Below are positions 1 to 6,919 of a DNA stretch of 17,852 nucleotides, one piece after another. Position 1 is the stretch's first letter. Each line of letters begins with the position of its first letter. The notes under the pieces were generated by a model. That model made no database searches. It saw only the letters and a list, made by a program, of their open reading frames with translations, and was not told the DNA's origin. A program made the translations under genes and the position numbers. The DNA lies in NCBI GenBank assembly GCA_024226105.1, contig JAAELZ010000844.1, positions 1 to 17,852 of the forward strand. The letters run 5' to 3'. Origin of the DNA: Pseudomonadota bacterium (lineage in GTDB: Bacteria > Pseudomonadota > Gammaproteobacteria > Arenicellales > Poriferihabitantaceae).

Positions 1-85
1 GCGTATTGAGTCGGCTGATGGGGAAGTGACGTGGATGCCGGAGTCGCGTGATATAGTACGGTATTTGGGTTCTTTGCGAGGCTAA
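1..85 (+). CDS. C-terminal end of a glutaredoxin/GST N-domain-like protein (partial)
   Basis: An open frame enters from the left edge (first complete codon at 2) and ends at TAA 83-85, giving 27 residues. The visible end contains MPESRDIVRYL, which resembles the ES-x-x-IV-x-YL segment that closes the thioredoxin-like N-terminal domain of glutathione S-transferases, where the acidic-Ser pair binds the gamma-glutamyl group of glutathione. The protein stops only a few residues after this motif. It is therefore probably a stand-alone GST_N/glutaredoxin-like domain rather than a full GST with a helical C-terminal domain. The start and catalytic Cys/Ser lie outside the window. The identification rests on one short motif. 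Confidence 0.5.
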   Translation, partial: RIESADGEVTWMPESRDIVRYLGSLRG

Positions 86-154
86 GGTTTATAGTAGGTG
101 TTATCTGTGTGTGGACTATTCGTGTTGGTTCTGTCATTTTAAGGTGTTTTTGCG

Positions 155-236
155 GATGCGCTGGCGCTTACTTTAAAAGAGGTACGCTCACGCGCCCTTA
201 CTTTTTGTGTCGCCAAAAAGTAAGCGCCAGCGCATC
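155..236. repeat. Palindromic intergenic repeat with nested hairpin
   Basis: A perfect 20-bp inverted repeat pairs 155-174 (gatgcgctggcgcttacttt) with 217-236. An imperfect extension continues outside it, with TGTTTT on the left and AAAACA on the right. Nested inside, 197-207 (cttactttttg) pairs perfectly with 214-224 across a 6-nt loop. The right arm can thus pair with either left arm, so two exclusive structures are possible. It lies between the partial left-edge gene and the 3' end of the minus-strand operon. No transposase is present, and there is no T-tract typical of a terminator. It looks like a dispersed REP/MITE-type element; that class is inferred from structure alone. Confidence 0.6.
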
Positions 237-291
237 AGCGAAAACATCACAAAACGACATTCGCAACACGTCAGCCCAAGAAAACAGGCAC

Positions 292-672
292 CTAAAGATA
301 AACCGCAACCTCAATCAAATTCAAATCCGGGTCCCGAAAATAAAAGGACTCAATCGCCCCTGTCGCCCCGGTCCGCTTCACCGGACCTTCCAGAATCTCC
401 ACCTCTAAACTCCGCACATGATCCATCGCCAGCACAAGGTCATTCTCGCTAATAAAGCACAAATCCTGTGAGCCGGGCAACGGCGTATCTGCCCTGGGAT
501 CAAACTCATTGCCATATTCATGCAGGTTGATTTTTTGTTGCCCGAAATTTAGTGCGATGCGCCCGTTGCCGAAAGTCTGGCTTTGCATGCCCAGTACCGA
601 TTCATAAAACTGGACGGTGGCTGTAATGTTGTTGACCGTCAATACGATATGATCAATGCGCGAGATGTTCAC
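292..672 (-). CDS. VOC (glyoxalase/bleomycin-resistance fold) family protein
   Basis: A 126-aa single-domain vicinal-oxygen-chelate protein. The beta-alpha-beta-beta-beta layout shows as RIDHIVLTV near the N-terminus, KINLHEYG at about 48-54, DLCFI at about 70-74 and DPDLNLIEV at 114-122. The likely metal ligands are His8, His51 and Glu121, by family position. It resembles the subgroup annotated as 'VOC family virulence protein' (STM3117-like), whose substrate is unknown to me; a true glyoxalase I role is not supported. The start is GTG at 672, 3 nt after the rfaE2 stop, and no upstream ATG fits, so translation is probably coupled. It is the last gene of the lpoA operon. Confidence 0.82.
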   Translation of the reverse strand: MNISRIDHIVLTVNNITATVQFYESVLGMQSQTFGNGRIALNFGQQKINLHEYGNEFDPRADTPLPGSQDLCFISENDLVLAMDHVRSLEVEILEGPVKRTGATGAIESFYFRDPDLNLIEVAVYL

Positions 673-675
673 GGT

Positions 676-1161
676 TCAGGTCTGGCTGGCGCGTATTTTT
701 TTTAGCAGGGAAGTCGTAGATCGTTCAAATTCGAAGGCAATAGAATAACATTGTCCACCCCGGGCCTGAACCTCTTTGCAGCCCACGATGGATTCAATCG
801 GCCAGTCGCCGCCTTTGACCAGGATATCCGGCTGGCAGCGGGTGATCAATTCCAGGGGGGTGTCGCTATCAAAGCTGCAGGTTGCGTCGACGCAGCCCAG
901 AGCTGCAATAACCGCCAATCGATCCTGAAGGCTATTCAGCGGGCGGTCTTCTCCTTTGCCCTGGCGCCTGACAGAGTCGTCTGAGTTTAAGGCCACCAGC
1001 AGGCTGGCACCTAGCGCGGCGGCCTGTTGCAGGTAGCTTACGTGCCCCCGATGCAGAATATCGAAACACCCATTGGTGAAAACCAGTGGGCGGGGAATGG
1101 CTTCCAGCCAGTCTCGTAACTCCGGGCCGGTGTTTAAGATGTTGCTGTCCTGATGCGCCAT
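676..1161 (-). CDS. rfaE2: D-glycero-beta-D-manno-heptose 1-phosphate adenylyltransferase (stand-alone HldE C-terminal domain)
   Basis: A 161-aa cytidylyltransferase-like nucleotidyltransferase. It transfers AMP to heptose 1-phosphate to make ADP-heptose for the LPS inner core. Visible motifs are FTNGCFDILHRGH, with the HxGH nucleotide site at 37-40; KGGDW at 116-120; and ERSTTSLLKKIR at 146-157, which all match the RfaE domain II family. In E. coli this activity is fused to the heptose-7-phosphate kinase (HldE); here the kinase half is absent and no kinase gene lies in the window. The ATG at 1161 is preceded by a weak GGGA. The upstream isomerase would provide an earlier step of the same pathway. 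Confidence 0.9.
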   Translation of the reverse strand: MAHQDSNILNTGPELRDWLEAIPRPLVFTNGCFDILHRGHVSYLQQAAALGASLLVALNSDDSVRRQGKGEDRPLNSLQDRLAVIAALGCVDATCSFDSDTPLELITRCQPDILVKGGDWPIESIVGCKEVQARGGQCYSIAFEFERSTTSLLKKIRASQT

Positions 1162-1182
1162 TCCCGGAGTCTCAGTTATATT

Positions 1183-1779
1183 TTAGCCTGGTGACATAAA
1201 GATTTTTACAATACGTAGCACGCCGCCAACCTGCTTTGCGAGGTTGACAGCAGTCTCACCCTCGTCGGGTTCCACGATGCCCAGCAGATAGACAATACCG
1301 CGTTCGGTTACCACTTTAATATCGCTTGAGTCGATACCTTTGTCGCGGATAAACTCTGTTTTTACTTTTGCGGTTATGAGTGTGTCATTGCTGCGGCTGG
1401 TCAGCGAGGTTTTGCCCAATAGTTCAAGTTGATTTACTACCTGATCAACGCCCTGGTAAGCATTGGCAATCTGTGCTGCACGAAATTTTTGCTCATTGCT
1501 GTTGACTTCACCTGTCAATAAAACTACGCCATTGACCACCGTAGCATTGATGTGCGTGCTGCCATCCAGCGTCGGGTCGGTGACAACGTCTTTAAATATA
1601 TGGGCTTCGATAACATTGTCATCAATGAGTTTTCCGAACGTGCGATCATCTTTTACCACGTCGATAGTGGTGACAGCCACCACCCCGACGGTTGCCGTTA
1701 AGCAACCGGTAAGGAGTAAAACTAAACCCGCTAGCAATGCCTTGAGGCTATGGTTGATGGTGGTTTTTTCGAGTCTCAT
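1183..1779 (-). CDS. dolP: Outer-membrane lipoprotein with two BON domains, DolP/YraP type
   Basis: A 198-aa lipoprotein. The signal peptide ends in the lipobox LLTGC with the lipidated Cys at 26. The conserved DDRTFGKLIDDNVIE segment follows (about 44-58), then BON domain 1 (about 55-125) and BON domain 2 (about 131-198). The E. coli homologue DolP supports outer-membrane integrity and localises to division sites. The ATG at 1779 has a good Shine-Dalgarno (GGAGA about 7 nt upstream) and overlaps the stop of the preceding isomerase gene in an ATGA junction. The order lpoA-yraN-diaA/gmhA-dolP is the conserved gammaproteobacterial arrangement and supports this name over OsmY, which is a soluble periplasmic BON protein. 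Confidence 0.9.
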   Translation of the reverse strand: MRLEKTTINHSLKALLAGLVLLLTGCLTATVGVVAVTTIDVVKDDRTFGKLIDDNVIEAHIFKDVVTDPTLDGSTHINATVVNGVVLLTGEVNSNEQKFRAAQIANAYQGVDQVVNQLELLGKTSLTSRSNDTLITAKVKTEFIRDKGIDSSDIKVVTERGIVYLLGIVEPDEGETAVNLAKQVGGVLRIVKIFMSPG

Positions 1780-2375
1780 CTTGTTTCTCCAAATAGTTGT
1801 TGGTCAATTAAGTCGCACAGGCAGTGGATAATCAGGCCGTGCACTTCCTGAATTCTAGCAGTTTCATCGTTTGGTACGCGCAGTTCAATGGCATTTTCCT
1901 GGAGTAACCGGGCAGCGCCACCTCCGGTTTTCCCTGTCAGGGCAATGACGCGCATGTCCAACTGGTTTGCCGCCTGAATGGCGCGGCTAATATTGGCTGA
2001 GTTTCCGGAAGTAGTGAAGACCAGCAGCATATCGTTTTCTTTGCCCAACGCTTCGATCTGTTTACTAAAGACATACTCAAATGCAAAATCATTGGCGATT
2101 GAAGTGAGTGCTGATACGTCAGAATTGAGTGCGATTGCGGCCAGGGGTGCGCGCTCCAAAACGAATTTGTTTAGCAGTTCGCTGGACAGATGCAGGGAGT
2201 CGGCGGCTGAGCCGCCGTTACCGCAAATCAGTAATTTTCCGCCTGCCGCCAGTGTTTCAGCCATTGCGGTAGCAGTATCTGCAATTTTTGCTTTTAATGC
2301 CGGCAGGGTAGCGCTCAATGCCTGTTGGCTACGCGCAAAATGTTGAGTTATCCGGTCGTCGGGGTTCATTGTCAT
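1776..2375 (-). CDS. gmhA: SIS-domain phosphoheptose isomerase (GmhA/DiaA family)
   Basis: A 199-aa SIS protein. Motifs are CGNGGSAADSLHLSSELL at 51-68, TTSGNSANI at 121-129, LTGKTGGG at 146-153 and RIQEVH at 174-179. The residues that act in GmhA are kept as His62, Glu66 and His179, whereas E. coli DiaA has lost the Glu. Isomerisation of sedoheptulose 7-phosphate to heptose 7-phosphate is therefore likely, and rfaE2 two genes downstream agrees. The genome position and the C-terminal CLCDLID segment are DiaA-like, so a DnaA-binding role cannot be excluded. I chose ATG at 2375; ATG at 2369 is equally possible, and a TTG at 2405 would overlap yraN. No strong RBS is visible. The 3' end overlaps dolP by 4 nt. 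Confidence 0.85.
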   Translation of the reverse strand: MTMNPDDRITQHFARSQQALSATLPALKAKIADTATAMAETLAAGGKLLICGNGGSAADSLHLSSELLNKFVLERAPLAAIALNSDVSALTSIANDFAFEYVFSKQIEALGKENDMLLVFTTSGNSANISRAIQAANQLDMRVIALTGKTGGGAARLLQENAIELRVPNDETARIQEVHGLIIHCLCDLIDQQLFGETR

Positions 2376-2392
2376 CAAGGTGTTTTGGCTGG

Positions 2393-2767
2393 TTAATCGG
2401 CCCAAAAAGCGTCTTTTATCCAGTTTATGATTGGCGCTTTGAGTGTACCGCTGATCTCGATGATATCAAAACGACAGTCTTCAAAGTGAGTTTTGTGATG
2501 CTTCTGTATATAGTATTCGGCCGTATTAATCAGCTTTCGCTGTTTACCTGGGGTAACACTTTCCAGCCCGCCGCCAAACGCTTGTGAACGACGCAGGCGA
2601 ACTTCAACGAAAACCCACTCCTCGCCATCGCGCATTACGATATCAATCTCACCATAACGACTGCTTACATTCTGTTCGACGAGTATTAAGCTCCGCTTAA
2701 CAAGGTAGTCTAGTGCAAGCTGTTCGCCGTGATTTCCTTTGGCCCGTGTATTTTCAAAATCCGGCAT
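2393..2767 (-). CDS. yraN: YraN family (UPF0102) endonuclease-like protein
   Basis: A 124-aa protein of the UPF0102 family, which has a Holliday-junction-resolvase/PD-(D/E)XK-like fold. Visible family features are GNHGEQLALDYL at 11-22, GEIDIV at 39-44 with the likely metal ligand Asp42, FVEVR at 53-57 with Glu55, and the basic segment ESVTPGKQRKL. The C-terminal CRFDIIEI...INWIKDAFWAD is also typical. The function is not firmly established, and nuclease activity is inferred from the fold. The ATG at 2767 lies 15 nt after the lpoA stop codon, without a clear Shine-Dalgarno. It is co-transcribed between lpoA and the isomerase gene, as in E. coli and Pseudomonas. Confidence 0.92.
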   Translation of the reverse strand: MPDFENTRAKGNHGEQLALDYLVKRSLILVEQNVSSRYGEIDIVMRDGEEWVFVEVRLRRSQAFGGGLESVTPGKQRKLINTAEYYIQKHHKTHFEDCRFDIIEISGTLKAPIINWIKDAFWAD

Positions 2768-2782
2768 TGTTACATTGAAAGA

Positions 2783-4834
2783 CTACCGGGGGGAAATACT
2801 AATACCATCGGTAACATATTCTCCCCACGCAACGGCATGCCTCAGGTTACGAAATTCATCCATATTTAGAGACAGGGTTTGGGTCTCAAAATGATACCAC
2901 TCATCTGATTGCAAATAGGCTAATTGCGAAATGGCTTCAAACGCAGCATAACCCACCGCATACAGCCGGTTTAAGGTAGCGCTTTTGTAGGGCAAATCTT
3001 CAAAAGGGATCTCTTCGGCCGGTACCTCAGGGTTTTCCAAAATGTCTTGCTCTTCGGTGGCTTCAGGTGGTGGAACCGGAAGCCCTTGTGCCAGTGCCTG
3101 GGCCTGCGCTTCGGCAGCCTCTTTTTCTGCCAATATTCTGGCTTTTTCACGTGATTGCGCCTCCACCTGCTTGTTCAACAGCCAGGGCAGGTCTGCAAAC
3201 TGAAGGCCTTTTAGATCTTCATCGGTCAATTTGTTGAATTTGCCGTTGTACGCGCTGGAGGTGGCGTAGACTGGCAGGTCGTGCGCACGATAAAACTTTG
3301 CCAGAGGAATGACGCGACGCGCATCGAGGTTGTTGCCGGCCAGAAACATAAAATCAACGTCATTTCGTCTGCGTACGCTGAATTCCAGTTTGGTTCCCAG
3401 CAGGTTTTGCAATTGTTTGTGACGAACTTCGCTGCTGCTTAATTCGAGTAATTTCTTAACTTCATAGCTATGGTCTGTGCCGGTTGGCTGAAAGCGCTGA
3501 CTATCAACTACAGTGCCACCTTTGGCTTCAAATGCCAGGCTAAAAGCTTCTCCGAGCCGCGTTCCCCATTCATTGTTTTTTTGCAGCACAATGGCGCTAC
3601 GCATGCCCTGGCTGATGGCGCGCTCGGCGATTGCCGCAGCATCCTGTTCCGGAGATAGTGAAAGCCCCCATAAGTTGGGAATGCTATTGTCTTCGGTTGA
3701 CAGTCTGCCCAGTAGTAAAGTGGATACGCCGGGGTTTGATGTGTTGCTCAGGTGCGACAGCATAGCCCTCGCTCCGGACCGGCCGAGCGGGCCGATAATG
3801 AAGTCAGCCCCATCATTGACAGCGCTTTGATAGTATAAGCCCACCAGTTCGGTTTCACTGCCAATATCGTATACACGGCTGTTGTCGAATTGACCACCTT
3901 TAATGACCGCCGCATCAAATCCTGCCTTAAATGCTTCGGCGGCACGACCGAGTTTTGAGGTGGTTGGTAATAAAAGGGCAATCTGCTGGCTGGAGACAGC
4001 GTTGCCAGGCCGGGAGGTGGCCAGGGCGTCGGCATGGGCCGGGTGTTGAGGGTATTGCTGTTGCCACAGGGAGATTTCCAGATCGTTTAACTGTTTATTC
4101 CGGTTTAAAGTTGCGAGCGTCAGCCAGCCCAGCAGATCAGGGTTTCCGATACCGGTTTCGTCTGCGGCAAATAATTGAGATTCTCGCGTCAGGGTGTTGA
4201 GGATTCGGCGTTGATTGCGTATTTGCGCCTGGCCGTATAGTAGCGGATCCAGCTCGATACGTGCGAGGACGGAGTGCCTGAAGTTCAGTTTCTGTGCTGC
4301 AATGGCGATATCCAGTTGTAGTAAACGTGCATAATTCTCACGGCTCACGGAATTGTTTCGCGGGATTTGCGCGAGTAGAGACTGGGCGCGATCTGTGTTC
4401 CCGCTGAGCAGGGAATAGCGTGCATGAATCAGCGCAAAATAGTGCTTTTCATTGCGATCGAGCCAGCTCGAGTCGATTTCTTCGAGCATGGTATAGGCTG
4501 TGGAATAATGCTGCTGATTCAGGAACAGCTCACTCGCTCTTAACAAAAGGGCATTGCTCTCTGCGGGTGATTTACCCATGGACATATCCACCAGTTCCCA
4601 GGGGTCCAGGGTTTCGTTGCTAATCGGGTTTTCAGCGCTGCTGATTAATTGTTCCTGGTCTAATGCATGGGTTGTGGCCTCTGGGGCTTTTTGTTGCTCC
4701 GCCAGGGGTTCTCTTTCAACCGCCATGGGTGTTTGAGTAGAGGCGCAGCCCGCAAATAGTAGCAGGGCGCTAACGAGGCTGAGGGCGATAAATAGTTGTC
4801 GAGGAAGCTTGCGGTGCATCTTAAGGGTTGTCAC
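2783..4834 (-). CDS. lpoA: LpoA, lipoprotein activator of penicillin-binding protein 1A (LppC family)
   Basis: A 683-aa outer-membrane lipoprotein that in E. coli activates the synthase PBP1A across the periplasm. The signal peptide ends in the lipobox LFAGC (Cys30). A helical TPR-like N-terminal region spans about 75-270. The C-terminal LppC domain, with a periplasmic-binding-protein fold, starts at ALLLPTTSKLGRAAEAFKAG (about 286) and runs to the end. Unusual is a roughly 60-residue charged stretch rich in Ala, Glu, Gln and Pro (about 555-615), inserted between LKGLQFADLPWLL and LNRLYAVGYAAFEAI. The frame starts at GTG 4834; an ATG at 4819 gives a slightly shorter signal peptide and is a real alternative, as neither has a clear RBS. 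It is the first gene of the minus-strand operon, 42 bp from the divergent rsmI. Confidence 0.92.
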   Translation of the reverse strand: MTTLKMHRKLPRQLFIALSLVSALLLFAGCASTQTPMAVEREPLAEQQKAPEATTHALDQEQLISSAENPISNETLDPWELVDMSMGKSPAESNALLLRASELFLNQQHYSTAYTMLEEIDSSWLDRNEKHYFALIHARYSLLSGNTDRAQSLLAQIPRNNSVSRENYARLLQLDIAIAAQKLNFRHSVLARIELDPLLYGQAQIRNQRRILNTLTRESQLFAADETGIGNPDLLGWLTLATLNRNKQLNDLEISLWQQQYPQHPAHADALATSRPGNAVSSQQIALLLPTTSKLGRAAEAFKAGFDAAVIKGGQFDNSRVYDIGSETELVGLYYQSAVNDGADFIIGPLGRSGARAMLSHLSNTSNPGVSTLLLGRLSTEDNSIPNLWGLSLSPEQDAAAIAERAISQGMRSAIVLQKNNEWGTRLGEAFSLAFEAKGGTVVDSQRFQPTGTDHSYEVKKLLELSSSEVRHKQLQNLLGTKLEFSVRRRNDVDFMFLAGNNLDARRVIPLAKFYRAHDLPVYATSSAYNGKFNKLTDEDLKGLQFADLPWLLNKQVEAQSREKARILAEKEAAEAQAQALAQGLPVPPPEATEEQDILENPEVPAEEIPFEDLPYKSATLNRLYAVGYAAFEAISQLAYLQSDEWYHFETQTLSLNMDEFRNLRHAVAWGEYVTDGISISPR

Positions 4835-4859
4835 AATCGTTGCATATTAATTTAAGGGT

Positions 4860-4887
4860 AGTATAAGGTAGGAACCGTGAGCAGCAA
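4860..4887 (-). promoter_or_regulatory. Candidate sigma70 promoter for the lpoA operon
   Basis: Reading the minus strand, TATACT (4865-4860) matches 5 of 6 bases of a -10 box. TTGCTG (4887-4882) lies 16 bp upstream as a weak -35. This places transcription start about 20 nt before the GTG at 4834. The -35 would fall inside the first codons of rsmI. Inferred from consensus only. Confidence 0.35.
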
Positions 4888-5728
4888 AGTGGGTGAGTTA
4901 TATATTGTCGCAACGCCGATAGGGAACCTGAAAGATATGACCTATCGTGCAGTGGACGTTCTACAGCAGGTTGACCTGATTCTGGTGGAGGACACGCGCA
5001 ATGCCATTAAATTGCTGCAACACTACGGCATCCGAAAGCCCATGAAAGCGCTGCATGAACACAATGAGGAACGCCTGGCAGCAGATATCGTGAGCCAGAT
5101 TGATCAGGGTAGTCGTGTGGCCCTTATTAGTGATGCAGGGACACCGCTGATGAGCGATCCGGGGTTTCGCCTGGTTAAGACCGCACAGAAAGCCGGAATT
5201 CAGGCGCTTACGGTGCCCGGTGCCTGTGCAGCGATAGCGGCTTTGTCGATAGCCGGTTTGCCCACGGATCGTTTTGCCTTTGAGGGTTTTCTGCCGGCAA
5301 AAGCAGCTGCACGTGAGCAGCGCTTGCAGATCCTTAAGGGCGAATCCCGAACCCTTATATTTTATGAGGCCAAGCATCGTATTGTTTCTTTTTTATGTTC
5401 TTTGCAAATGGTGTTTGGTGATTTGCGCAAGGTGGTGGTCGCGCGCGAGTTAACCAAGAAATTTGAGAGTGTGTATCATGGTGAACTACAGGTGGTAGTT
5501 ACCCGGATTGCGGATGATGAGCAGGCGCAAAAGGGTGAATACGTCGTGATTGTCGAAGGCATGAAAGAGCAGGGCGAAGATGTGGATCTCGATGCTGTTC
5601 TGCAAGTTTTACTGCTTGAAATGGGGGTGTCAAAGGCCAGCAAGCTGGCGGCGAAAATCACCGGTGTGAGTAAGAACCAGTGCTACCAGCGTGCGCTTGA
5701 GATGCAGTCTAAAAAACGTCCAATGTAA
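4877..5728 (+). CDS. rsmI: 16S rRNA (cytidine1402-2'-O)-methyltransferase RsmI
   Basis: A 283-aa tetrapyrrole-methylase-fold enzyme that 2'-O-methylates C1402 of 16S rRNA with S-adenosylmethionine, fine-tuning the ribosomal P site. Family motifs are LYIVATPIGNL at 8-18, VEDTR at 37-41, ALISDAGTPLMSDPG at 82-96 and FEGFLPAK at about 135-142. The C-terminal helical extension is present, and the length is normal for the family. The GTG at 4877 is preceded by AAGGTAGGA, a reasonable Shine-Dalgarno. It is divergent from lpoA. RsmH, encoded further along in this window, methylates the same nucleotide at N4, so both C1402 modifiers are present here. Confidence 0.96.
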   Translation: MSSKVGELYIVATPIGNLKDMTYRAVDVLQQVDLILVEDTRNAIKLLQHYGIRKPMKALHEHNEERLAADIVSQIDQGSRVALISDAGTPLMSDPGFRLVKTAQKAGIQALTVPGACAAIAALSIAGLPTDRFAFEGFLPAKAAAREQRLQILKGESRTLIFYEAKHRIVSFLCSLQMVFGDLRKVVVARELTKKFESVYHGELQVVVTRIADDEQAQKGEYVVIVEGMKEQGEDVDLDAVLQVLLLEMGVSKASKLAAKITGVSKNQCYQRALEMQSKKRPM

Positions 5729-5780
5729 AAGTCTATTGGGATTCGTGTGGATGCCCTGGCCCGGGAACCCGCATTTAGCC

Positions 5781-5805
5781 CTGTGGTCTCTGTGTCCTCT
5801 GTGTT
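5781..5805. repeat. Short 9-bp-period tandem repeat (CTGTG units)
   Basis: CTGTG recurs at 5781, 5790 and 5799, giving units ctgtggtct, ctgtgtcct and ctgtgttta. On the minus strand this reads as ACACAGAG-type units. Similar strings (accacagag/gacacagag) occur as dispersed intergenic repeats in many environmental bacteria, to my recollection; I know no formal family name. It lies in the 126-bp gap between rsmI and hisC. Confidence 0.5.
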
Positions 5806-5823
5806 TAAATACACACTCTTAAA

Positions 5824-5829
5824 TATAAT
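5824..5829 (+). promoter_or_regulatory. Possible -10 box for hisC
   Basis: A perfect TATAAT lies 25 nt before the chosen hisC start. The -35 region at normal spacing (around 5801-5807, gtgttta) is poor, so this would need an activator or is fortuitous. Seen in sequence; the role is inferred. Confidence 0.3.
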
Positions 5830-5854
5830 ACCGGTCTTAAAATACAGCCAAGAG

Positions 5855-6919
5855 ATGAGTAAATTCTGGAACCAGCGAACGCAGCGATTACAACCCTACG
5901 TACCGGGAGAACAGCCGCAGGATCAGCGCTACATCAAACTCAATACCAATGAGAACCCGACGCCACCCTCGACAGGGGTGCTCAAGGCGATGCATGAGGC
6001 GGTGGACGATGGATTGAATTTGTATCCCGACCCGGACTGCAGGCAACTCAAACGATCAATTGCCGATTATTACGCGCTGCCGGTCGAAAATGTATTTGTT
6101 GGTAACGGTTCTGACGAGGTGCTGGCGCATATTTTTGCGGGATTATTTGATCACAACAAATCTCTGATCTGCCCGGATATTTCCTATAGTTTTTACCCGG
6201 TCTATGCGCGTCTGTACGATATCTCTCTAAAGCAAATCCCGTTGGGTGCGGGTTTTGAACTCGATCTTGGCGTGTACCCGGTTGACAACGGCGGGGTGAT
6301 TTTCGCGAATCCGAATGCCCCGACTTCGCTGGCGATCGGGCGGGACGACATTCAGGCTTTTCTTGAACGCAATACGGACTCCGTCGTGGTGGTCGATGAA
6401 GCTTACGTCGATTTTGGTGCGCAATCGTGTGCTTCTCTGGTAGGCGCTTACCCCAATCTTCTGGTGGTGCAAACGGTCTCAAAATCACGTAGCCTGGCAG
6501 GTTTGCGTGTCGGTTTTGCCCTGGGTAACCCGGAGTTGATTGAGGGGCTGGAGCGGATTAAGAACTCCTTTAATTCTTATCCTCTGGACAAGGTCGCACT
6601 GGCCGGGGCCAAAGCTGCCTTTGAGGACACGCAGGGATTTGAAACCGCACGGCAGGAGGTAATCAGGGTTCGGAACCAGGCGAGTACCAGGTTGCGCAAA
6701 CTCGGTTTTGAGGTGCTTGATTCCTCTGCCAATTTTATATTTGCCAGACCGCATTTTTTATCGGCTGAAGCGGTTTATCTCGGGCTTAAGCAGGCAGGAG
6801 TACTGGTGCGCTATTTTAATGCGCCCAGAATAAGCGAGTATTTACGCATCACGGTTGGAACCGAACGGGAGATGGCCATGCTGGTAGAAAAACTGATTCA
6901 ACTTAAGCAGGATGGTTAA
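5855..6919 (+). CDS. hisC: Histidinol-phosphate aminotransferase
   Basis: A 354-aa class I/II PLP aminotransferase. It converts imidazole acetol phosphate plus glutamate to histidinol phosphate in histidine synthesis. Motifs are KLNTNENP at 28-35, GNGSDEVL at 83-90, NPNAPTS at 152-158, VVVDEAYVDF at 178-187, the Schiff-base lysine Lys210 in TVSKSRSLAGLR, and LRITVGT near the C-terminus. The frame is open upstream to a GTG at 5747. I chose ATG 5855 because MSKFW...YVPGEQP is how this HisC subgroup normally begins, and the upstream residues look noncoding. It stands apart from any his operon. The 3' end overlaps the next gene by 8 nt. A closely related aromatic aminotransferase cannot be fully excluded. 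Confidence 0.9.
   Translation: MSKFWNQRTQRLQPYVPGEQPQDQRYIKLNTNENPTPPSTGVLKAMHEAVDDGLNLYPDPDCRQLKRSIADYYALPVENVFVGNGSDEVLAHIFAGLFDHNKSLICPDISYSFYPVYARLYDISLKQIPLGAGFELDLGVYPVDNGGVIFANPNAPTSLAIGRDDIQAFLERNTDSVVVVDEAYVDFGAQSCASLVGAYPNLLVVQTVSKSRSLAGLRVGFALGNPELIEGLERIKNSFNSYPLDKVALAGAKAAFEDTQGFETARQEVIRVRNQASTRLRKLGFEVLDSSANFIFARPHFLSAEAVYLGLKQAGVLVRYFNAPRISEYLRITVGTEREMAMLVEKLIQLKQDG

Noticed and set aside
109..452. Two overlapping plus-strand open frames (109-408 and 207-452)
   Set aside because: They run through the palindromic repeat and antisense to the VOC gene, have no RBS and show no recognisable domain. Their composition reflects the repeat and the opposite-strand gene.
5747..5854. 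Extended HisC N-terminus (36 extra residues)
   Set aside because: The extension covers a tandem repeat and AT-rich DNA and does not resemble HisC. The MSKFW start at 5855 matches the family.
6048..6488. 146-codon minus-strand frame inside hisC
   Set aside because: Antisense shadow of hisC with a low-complexity Pro/Arg-rich translation and no supporting signal.
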